NCBI GenBank assembly: GCA_050297015.1
Contig: JBNKRZ010000041.1
Span: forward strand, 1 to 38,449
Reading direction: 5' to 3'
DNA: 38,449 bases
Source: JACKJA01 sp050297015
GTDB taxonomy: Bacteria > Pseudomonadota > Alphaproteobacteria > Micavibrionales > Micavibrionaceae
Shown here in pieces: positions 32,977 to 38,449 of this stretch (positions are counted from its first letter, which is position 1; every line of letters starts with the position of its first letter). The position numbers were made by a program, and so were the translations under genes. Below the pieces are notes generated by a model. That model was not told the DNA's origin. It saw nothing but the letters and a program-made list of their open reading frames with translations, and made no database searches.

Positions 32977-33735
32977 CTATTCGGCAGCGGCCAAAGGCAA
33001 TTCATTATCATCGCCTGCATTATCATTTTTGGCTCCGGCTGCCGATTTGGAAGCTTTTTTCTTCGGCGCTTTCTGCGCGGAAGAGGCACTCTGTCCCAAA
33101 GGAGAGAGCTGGCCATCAATCATGGCCCCGGCTTCCATAGCCATTTCCTTGTAGGAAATCGACCCTGTAATAGAGGCTGTTGACGCCAATGTCAAGCGCC
33201 CATTAACCGTAATATCTCCTTCAAAGCGTCCAGCAATCAAAGCTTCTTCGATTTCAACAGTACCATAAAAGACGCCGCTCTCAGCGATATCCAGGTTCTT
33301 GGCACCGCGCAAAGCGGCTTCCACCGTACCTTCAACGATCAACGTGTCACAGGAATCAATTTCCCCGGACATCGTAATCCCGCGGCCAATGACCAATTTA
33401 CGCTCATCTGAATCATGATGAGAAGAAGAAGCCGACGCCGGACTGCTGTAAGAGCTGCCATAGCTGGTGCCCGGCATACGCGGCGCTTGCGCCTGTTGGG
33501 CGGCACGCTGCGGGAAAGCCGCATTGCCTGCCGGTGCGTCGATGGAACGATTTTGATTGTCTTGGTTTTGATCTTGCGTGCTCATGGCTTTTTCCTCTGT
33601 CGCCTCTGTTTTGGTTTGAGTCTGTTTATCCGTATCGGCCGATTGCGTATCGGCCGAAGCCGCCGGAGCTTGTTGCGCGGCCTGTTGCTCCTCTACCCCT
33701 TTTTCCTGTTCGTCTGATTTAGGACGATGAAACAT
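32977..33735 (-). CDS. Bactofilin
   Basis: Bactofilins form cytoskeletal filaments that scaffold cell-wall enzymes and polar structures. The 252-residue protein has a long disordered N-terminal part (1-110, rich in Gln, Ala and Ser), then the beta-helical core with repeated short strands: RKLVIGRGITMSGEIDSCDTLIVEGTVEAALRG, LDIAESGVFYGTVEIEEALIAGRFEGDITVNGRLTLASTASITGSISYKEM. A Lys/Ala tail ends the chain. The N-terminal extension is longer than in most bactofilins. The ribosome site is AAGAAAGGGGAT before ATG 33735. Confidence 0.93.
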   Translation of the reverse strand: MFHRPKSDEQEKGVEEQQAAQQAPAASADTQSADTDKQTQTKTEATEEKAMSTQDQNQDNQNRSIDAPAGNAAFPQRAAQQAQAPRMPGTSYGSSYSSPASASSSHHDSDERKLVIGRGITMSGEIDSCDTLIVEGTVEAALRGAKNLDIAESGVFYGTVEIEEALIAGRFEGDITVNGRLTLASTASITGSISYKEMAMEAGAMIDGQLSPLGQSASSAQKAPKKKASKSAAGAKNDNAGDDNELPLAAAE

Positions 33736-33829
33736 AGGTCGATCCCCTTTCTTGCTTCTTGCTTTAATCTTTTACCCAATTCCAAAAACGCAGCCTAAAA
33801 ATACGAAACGCTACGTCCTGAAATTATTT

Positions 33830-33851
33830 CTATTCACACATCATTGAATAG
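33830..33851. promoter_or_regulatory. Inverted repeat between divergent genes
   Basis: CTATTCA (33830-33836) and TGAATAG (33845-33851) are perfect 7-bp inverted copies separated by 8 bp in the 235-bp AT-rich gap between the bactofilin and DUF389 genes. A regulator site is possible; nothing else is recognised in the gap. Confidence 0.3.
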
Positions 33852-33970
33852 CACGGACATTATCAGCGGATTTTTAAAACCGCAAGCACAGAATCATTTT
33901 CTCCTAAAAGAAAACTCAAAAACAAAAGAAAACCATTTGATTTAAAAAGATTTTTAATTCATAAAAAAAT

Positions 33971-34972
33971 ATGCCTTTACGAATGATCGAAGTCACCGCC
34001 CCCGATACGCACCGTTCCAAAATTCAGGAACTCGCCAAAGAACACGGCGCCATTGACCACTGGTATGGCGTCAAAAACAGAAACGGGCGGCGCGCCGTCA
34101 AAATTCTCGTCCATCTCGAACAACAACAAGCGCTCAACGATGCCCTGCATAAGGCCCTGTACAAAACCGATAATTGGCGCATTACCGTCATGCCGGTAGA
34201 AGCCACCATCCCCCGGCAAGAAGAAAACAACGAGCCGGAAAGCAAAAGCAAAGCACGCAATATCGTACGCGGACACCTCACGCGCGAAGAACTTTATAAT
34301 GACGTTGAAAAAGGCACAGCACTCAACACCAACTTTATACTGTTCGTCATACTAGCGGCACTCGTCTGCGCCATTGGCCTAATCGAAAACAACGTCGCTG
34401 TCGTTATTGGCGCCATGGTCATCGCCCCCTTGCTCGGCCCCAATCTCGCTCTATCATTCGGCGCAGCCCTCGGCGATAAAATTCTGATGGGCAAAGCCCT
34501 TAAAGCCAACATGATCGGACTAGGGCTAACATTATCATTAAGCACCCTCGCAGGCTTTATCCTGCCAATCCCTCTCAACAGCGCGGAATTGCTAGCCCGC
34601 ACGGACGTCGGCTTTGATAGTATTGCGCTGGCTCTGGCCTCCGGCGCCGCGGCAGTTTTATCGCTGATTACGGGCCTATCCGGCGCGCTGGTGGGGGTAA
34701 TGGTCGCCGTCGCCCTGATGCCGCCCGCCGTCACATTCGGCCTGATGCTCGGCGCCGGGCACGGACCGGAAGCCTACGGTGCCGGGTTACTACTCGCCGC
34801 CAACATCATATGTGTTTCCCTATCTGCCCAACTGGTTTTCCTCTGGAAGGGCATCAAACCCCGCACATGGTACATGCGCAAAAAATCGAAACAGTCGGTT
34901 AAACTGACTGTGGCGTTCTGGATTATAATGCTATGCGCAATTGCAGCGCTCATTGCCTTGCGTGATTTTTAA
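33971..34972 (+). CDS. DUF389 (TIGR00341-type) membrane protein
   Basis: The 333-residue protein has a soluble N-terminal alpha/beta part (1-115, including an ACT-like start MPLRMIEVTAPDTHRSKIQELAKEHGAIDHWYGV) and a C-terminal membrane part of five or six spans (about 120-332). The signature VVIGAMVIAPLLGPNLALSFGAALGD and LITGLSGALVGVMVAVALMPPAVTFGLMLG are characteristic of the DUF389 family. Function is unknown. The start ATG 33971 has no Shine–Dalgarno and an A-rich leader. Its tail overlaps convergent uvrC by 4 bp (TTAA). Confidence 0.88.
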   Translation: MPLRMIEVTAPDTHRSKIQELAKEHGAIDHWYGVKNRNGRRAVKILVHLEQQQALNDALHKALYKTDNWRITVMPVEATIPRQEENNEPESKSKARNIVRGHLTREELYNDVEKGTALNTNFILFVILAALVCAIGLIENNVAVVIGAMVIAPLLGPNLALSFGAALGDKILMGKALKANMIGLGLTLSLSTLAGFILPIPLNSAELLARTDVGFDSIALALASGAAAVLSLITGLSGALVGVMVAVALMPPAVTFGLMLGAGHGPEAYGAGLLLAANIICVSLSAQLVFLWKGIKPRTWYMRKKSKQSVKLTVAFWIIMLCAIAALIALRDF

Positions 34973-36813
34973 TTCTCGTGAAACCAGCCGTAAATTTTCT
35001 CGGCAACCGCCTTTGATATGCCCTCAACGGCTTGCAAATCCTTTAAGCCTGCCGTTGACACCGCCTGCGCCGAACCGAAATGCAGGAGCAACGCCTTCTT
35101 ACGTTTCGCGCCGATCCCCGGAATATCATCCAACGGCGATTTCTGGATATCCTTGCTGCGCCGGGTCCGGTGTGCGCCGATGGCAAAGCGGTGCACTTCA
35201 TCACGCAAGCGCTGAAGATAATAGAGAACCGGATCATCAACGGGCAGTTGAAATTGCTCCCGCCCCGGCATAAAGAACTGCTCCCGCCCGGCATTACGGT
35301 CCGGCCCCTTGGCGATCCCGACCACCGTGACATCCCCGGCCACGTCAAGCTCCTCCAACGTTTCCATGACGGATGAAAGCTGCCCCTTTCCGCCATCAAT
35401 CAACAGCAAGTCCGGCCATTCCGGGCTACCCGGCCCCTTCCCCTCTTTCAACGCGCGGGAAAAACGGCGGGTCATCACCTCACGCATCATGGCGTAGTCA
35501 TCCCCTTCCCCGGCGGTGCGGATATTGAATTTGCGGTACGCTTTCTTTTCAAACCCCTCCGGCCCGGCGACCACCATCCCGCCAACCATGTTCGTCCCGG
35601 AAATGTGGGAATTATCATATACCTCAATCCGTTGCGGCGGAGCGGACATATCAAACAGCGCCGCCACGCCCTCCATATTCTTTTTCTCGCCCGCCAATTT
35701 GAGCGCTTCACGATCCAGCGCCTCATGCGCATTCCGCACAACAAAATCAATCAGCCGCTTTTTCGCCCCGCGCTGCGGCTTCAATAAGGCCGCACCCAAA
35801 GCCTCGGAAAGCAATTCTTCATTGTCCGGTTCATGCGAAAACAGAACAAGCTTCGGCGCGGGCTTGTTCTCATAGAACTGGGCAGCAAAGGCGCTAAGCA
35901 CCGCGCCGTCCGTTTCTTCATCACTCACACGCGGGAAGTAAGCCCGGTTCCCGAAATTTTGCCCGGCACGAAAAAAGAATACCTGCACACAAGTCCGCCC
36001 CCCCGCACGATAAAGCCCCAGCACATCGGCATCCCCCATTCCGGCGATATTAATATCCTGCTGCCCCTGCACAGCGCTCAAGCTTTTGATCCGGTCTCGC
36101 AACTGCGCCGCGGTTTCATAATCCCGCTTATCACTCGCCCTTTGCATAGCGGCGGCCAGCTCCTCTTGTACGGCTTTGCTTTTACCGGACAGAAAACCGC
36201 GCGCCTGCCGCACCTGATCGGCGTACGCCTCCTTGCTACACAGACCGACACACGGCGCGGTGCATCGTTTGATCTGGTACTGCAAACAAGGCCGCGTCCG
36301 TGCGGCAAACACATGATCCGAACAATTCCGCAACATAAAGGCCTTTTGCAGAATAGTAATCGTTCGGTTGACCGCCCCGGCGCTCGCAAAGGGACCGAAA
36401 TAATCCCCCCCGCGCTTTTGCGCGCCGCGGTGTTTGGTCAAAAGCGGGAAATCATGGTCGCCCGTAACAAATATGTAAGGAAAGGATTTGTCATCACGCA
36501 GCAAGATATTATAGCGCGGCTTCAGCTTTTTAATCAGGTTAGCCTCCAGCAACAGTGCCTCGGCTTCCGTATGGGTTGTCACGAACATCATATCGCGCGT
36601 TGCCGCCACCATACGCTGGAGACGCGGTTGCAACTTGCCCACATGGGTATAATTAAGCACCCGTTTCTTTAAAGACTTCGCCTTGCCGACATACAGCGCC
36701 TCCCCTGCCTCATCCAGCATACGGTACACGCCCGGCTGATCCGGCAGCGTTTTCACAAAATCGCGGATCACATCCGCCCCGCGCGTTAATGATATTCCTT
36801 CATCGTCACTCAT
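34969..36813 (-). CDS. uvrC: UvrC, excinuclease ABC subunit C
   Basis: UvrC cuts the damaged strand on both sides of the lesion in nucleotide excision repair. ATG 36813 (MSDDEGISLTRG) gives 614 residues, the normal length; the TTG 24 codons upstream is unlikely. In order: GIY-YIG nuclease (GVYRMLDEAGEALYVGKAKSLKKR), UVR domain (AAAMQRASDKRDYETAAQLRDRIKSL), the RNase H-like nuclease with IEVYDNSHISGTNMVGG and LLLIDGGKGQL, and two helix-hairpin-helix motifs at the end (LDDIPGIGAKRKKALLLHFGSAQAV). All parts are intact. The ribosome site is weak. Confidence 0.96.
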   Translation of the reverse strand: MSDDEGISLTRGADVIRDFVKTLPDQPGVYRMLDEAGEALYVGKAKSLKKRVLNYTHVGKLQPRLQRMVAATRDMMFVTTHTEAEALLLEANLIKKLKPRYNILLRDDKSFPYIFVTGDHDFPLLTKHRGAQKRGGDYFGPFASAGAVNRTITILQKAFMLRNCSDHVFAARTRPCLQYQIKRCTAPCVGLCSKEAYADQVRQARGFLSGKSKAVQEELAAAMQRASDKRDYETAAQLRDRIKSLSAVQGQQDINIAGMGDADVLGLYRAGGRTCVQVFFFRAGQNFGNRAYFPRVSDEETDGAVLSAFAAQFYENKPAPKLVLFSHEPDNEELLSEALGAALLKPQRGAKKRLIDFVVRNAHEALDREALKLAGEKKNMEGVAALFDMSAPPQRIEVYDNSHISGTNMVGGMVVAGPEGFEKKAYRKFNIRTAGEGDDYAMMREVMTRRFSRALKEGKGPGSPEWPDLLLIDGGKGQLSSVMETLEELDVAGDVTVVGIAKGPDRNAGREQFFMPGREQFQLPVDDPVLYYLQRLRDEVHRFAIGAHRTRRSKDIQKSPLDDIPGIGAKRKKALLLHFGSAQAVSTAGLKDLQAVEGISKAVAEKIYGWFHEN

Positions 36814-36912
36814 AATCCCGAAAATGTAAGGCAAGTCCGGCACTTCGTCTACATTTCTCACACGACGCCGGAAACGTATATACAATTTAGGCTTGACTTT
36901 TCCATATTTTTA

Positions 36913-36981
36913 TCAACTATTAGTTGACTGTTTGAATTCTACAAAACGAACAGATGTGTGAAAATAGTTGCAATATTGCAA
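36913..36981. promoter_or_regulatory. Two palindromes between uvrC and the pentapeptide-repeat gene
   Basis: TCAACTattAGTTGA (36913-36927) and TTGCAATATTGCAA (36968-36981) are perfect palindromes in the roughly 200-bp divergent gap. The first lies near TTGACT -35-like sequences. Both could bind dimeric regulators; no consensus for a known family is asserted. Confidence 0.4.
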
Positions 36982-37009
36982 TATATAATAAGGGAGAAGA
37001 CAGAAAACC

Positions 37010-37720
37010 ATGAAAACATTTACTATCACCACCCACAACACAGGAAAAAAACTTTACGAGGGGCGATTCGAAACATTCCGCCGCTGTCTGGAGCAAGCCG
37101 CCGCACAGAACATTAATCTGGATTACGCCGATTTGCGCCACGCCAATCTGGTCAATGCCAATCTTGACAATATAAAGATGCGCCACGCCCGTCTGGATCA
37201 TGCCAATTTGATGGGGGCCAATCTATCCGAAGCTCTAATGGACTACACAAATTTTTCCAGCGCTGAGATGCAAAACACCTGCCTGTGTGAATCTTCTCTT
37301 CAACACACATTGTTTGAAGGCGCCCTGTTCGGCGGCACAGATATTACCGGCGCACAAATCAACCACAGCTGCTTTTCTACACTTTCGGCATTTCACCTCG
37401 CATTCCGGGATGCCGAAAGTCTGCACTCTTGCCAATTCATCAACCCGGACGGCACCCCTTGCCCGTTTTCTCGCCCGCCCGTGGTGATAGAAGGACTAAC
37501 CTATCCCGTTATCCTGATGGACCAACATTTGAAAATAGGCCCCCATGCGCGCACTTTTTCCGCATGGCGCAAAACATTCGCCGACGCAGACGACAATTCT
37601 CGTCCTGAAAAGAATGAAGAATTGCGTGCCTTTTACCGGGAGAACGCCGCTCTCTTGCATACGCTCATCCCCCTTCGTCCCGAACAACAAAATATTGACA
37701 TATGTAAAAAGATAGCCTAA
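37010..37720 (+). CDS. Pentapeptide-repeat protein
   Basis: The 236-residue protein carries a run of A(D/N)LxxA-type pentapeptides from about residue 40 to 115 (LDYADLRHANLVNANLDNIKM, then ANLMGANLSEALM), which form a right-handed beta-helix, and a less regular continuation (FEGALFGGTDITGAQI). The C-terminal 90 residues are not repeats: VVIEGLTYPVILMDQHLKIGPHARTF and a helical tail. Such proteins include DNA-gyrase protectors but most have unknown function. A strong ribosome site AAGGGAG precedes ATG 37010. Confidence 0.85.
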   Translation: MKTFTITTHNTGKKLYEGRFETFRRCLEQAAAQNINLDYADLRHANLVNANLDNIKMRHARLDHANLMGANLSEALMDYTNFSSAEMQNTCLCESSLQHTLFEGALFGGTDITGAQINHSCFSTLSAFHLAFRDAESLHSCQFINPDGTPCPFSRPPVVIEGLTYPVILMDQHLKIGPHARTFSAWRKTFADADDNSRPEKNEELRAFYRENAALLHTLIPLRPEQQNIDICKKIA

Positions 37721-37894
37721 AACACTCCCTATCAACCTTATGTTGTGAATAACTATATCCCGGTTTGTGTGTGGATTAAGATATGATGCTATATATAAAT
37801 CTCAGACCTCTGGGAGCGATATACATGGAATGGGCACGGGACTTAACGCCCACCCCGTTATTTTCTGTGAACCGCTTCCGGGAAGAGGTCATAA

Positions 37895-37934
37895 TTGACA
37901 TGCCCTTTTGCCGGATCATAATGACACCGGCAAA
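37895..37934 (+). promoter_or_regulatory. Promoter with overlapping operator for the MarR gene
   Basis: A perfect -35 TTGACA (37895-37900) and -10 CATAAT (37917-37922) are 16 bp apart. TTTGCCGG (37907-37914) and CCGGCAAA (37927-37934) form an inverted repeat that brackets the -10, a geometry typical of autorepression. The start codon lies 44 bp after the -10. Confidence 0.65.
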
Positions 37935-37966
37935 GCGCATAGACCGCAACCGGAGATACAAAAACG

Positions 37967-38317
37967 ATGAGCAAAAACATCAGGACCATTCTCGCTCTTC
38001 TGCATACATTGCAGAAGATTGACGCTGAATTTCCGTTGCAATACGTCATATGCCTCCACGAAGTCGCCCTGGATGAAGGGCTATCCCTAACCACCCTCGC
38101 CCGGCGTACAAGCATGCCGCTTTCCACAGTTTCCCGCATCGTTGGGGCACTGTCCTCTCACCGCCAGCACGGGGAACCTTACGGCCTGCTGGAAACAAGC
38201 ATTTCTGCAGAGGAACGCCGCAAAAAAGAAATAACCTTAACACAGCAAGGCCGGGCGTTAATCGACAGCCTCGTGGATATTCTTACCGAAAATGATACGC
38301 AAAGATTGCGCGCGTGA
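37967..38317 (+). CDS. MarR-family winged-helix regulator
   Basis: The 116-residue protein fits the MarR/winged-helix fold: FPLQYVICLHEVALDEGLSLTTLARRTSMPLSTVSRIVGALSS is the helix-turn-helix, followed by the wing EPYGLLETSISAEERRKKEITLTQQG and a dimerisation helix RALIDSLVDIL. It binds DNA as a dimer; the ligand is unknown. CGGAG lies 11 nt before the ATG. The inverted repeat in its own promoter suggests autoregulation. tRNA-Leu follows 27 bp downstream. Confidence 0.82.
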   Translation: MSKNIRTILALLHTLQKIDAEFPLQYVICLHEVALDEGLSLTTLARRTSMPLSTVSRIVGALSSHRQHGEPYGLLETSISAEERRKKEITLTQQGRALIDSLVDILTENDTQRLRA

Positions 38318-38344
38318 TCCAAGTATGGTTAAGTCCTTTTTCGT

Positions 38345-38429
38345 GCGGGCGTGGCGGAATGGTAGACGCTGCGGACTTAAAATCCGTTGATCTTTGATCG
38401 TGGGGGTTCAAGTCCCCCCGCCCGCACCA
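38345..38429 (+). tRNA. tRNA-Leu (anticodon TAA)
   Basis: The 85-nt tRNA has acceptor arms GCGGGCG/CGCCCGC, an anticodon stem GCGGA/TCCGT with loop CTTAAAA (anticodon TAA at 38378-38380), a long variable arm TGATCTTTGATCG as in class II tRNAs, T loop GGTTCAAGTCC and encoded CCA. It reads UUA. Confidence 0.97.
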
Positions 38430-38449
38430 CCCCTTTTTATTGACATATA

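Noticed and set aside
36893..36922. TTGACT -35 before the pentapeptide gene
   Set aside because: No convincing -10 at 16-18 bp; the TATAAT at 36984 is too close to the ribosome site.
37825..38022. 65-codon frame with a GGGAG ribosome site overlapping the MarR gene
   Set aside because: Its second half lies over the MarR promoter, operator and start; composition is not protein-like. A leader peptide cannot be excluded.
1..38449. CRISPR array or prophage
   Set aside because: No regularly spaced direct repeats, no cas, integrase, capsid or terminase-like protein was found.

Overview
The window reads as chromosome of an alphaproteobacterium. The block rph–rdgB–hemW beside grpE–dnaK–dnaJ–dapB, a PPDK of the bacterial type, the C-terminal module of an alphaproteobacterial SUV3/MgpS-type helicase and a bactofilin all fit. 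The single-chain glycyl-tRNA synthetase (most alphaproteobacteria use the GlyQ/GlyS heterotetramer), an isolated IcmD/DotP-like type IVB secretion protein and many unrecognised small genes suggest a deep or unusual lineage, possibly Micavibrio-like. That placement is inference; no rRNA is present to test it.

Layout. 1–104 is a long imperfect palindrome. 141–4343 holds a macro-domain protein, a YejA-like oligopeptide-binding protein, a lipoprotein, a GT9 glycosyltransferase and a 52-residue membrane protein. 4481–5716 is a tandem pair of unrecognised membrane proteins built from a repeated hairpin module. 5728–8409 is ppdK. 8717–11104 is a set of unrecognised genes around a GNAT acetyltransferase. 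11315–17347 carries glycyl-tRNA synthetase, a YffB/Spx-like protein, a TrmN6-like methyltransferase carrying a REP insertion, a PQ-loop protein with a decayed paralogue fragment behind it, polyprenyl diphosphate synthase and an ammonium transporter. 17430–17690 is tRNA-Pro(CGG) with a second copy of its 3' end, like an attachment-site scar. 17772–19640 (minus) has a small unknown, a Rap1a/Tai-like secreted protein and an orphan helicase C-terminal module.

19800–25277 holds an exported unknown, then on the minus strand rph, rdgB, the IcmD-like gene and hemW, then another exported unknown where hrcA often lies. 25329–31118 is grpE, dnaK, a mini J-protein, dnaJ, a hotdog thioesterase and dapB, all on the plus strand. 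31113–36813 has ogt, nth, a BamE-like lipoprotein, a bactofilin, a DUF389 membrane protein and uvrC. The end holds a pentapeptide-repeat protein, a MarR-type regulator with a visible promoter/operator, and tRNA-Leu(TAA).

The gene layout is tight: six convergent pairs overlap at their tails, three of them sharing one palindromic TTAA as the stop codon of both genes. Four copies of a REP-like palindrome (GTCATcCTGAG…CTCAGaATGAC type) are scattered through the window. No CRISPR array, transposase or integrase was seen.
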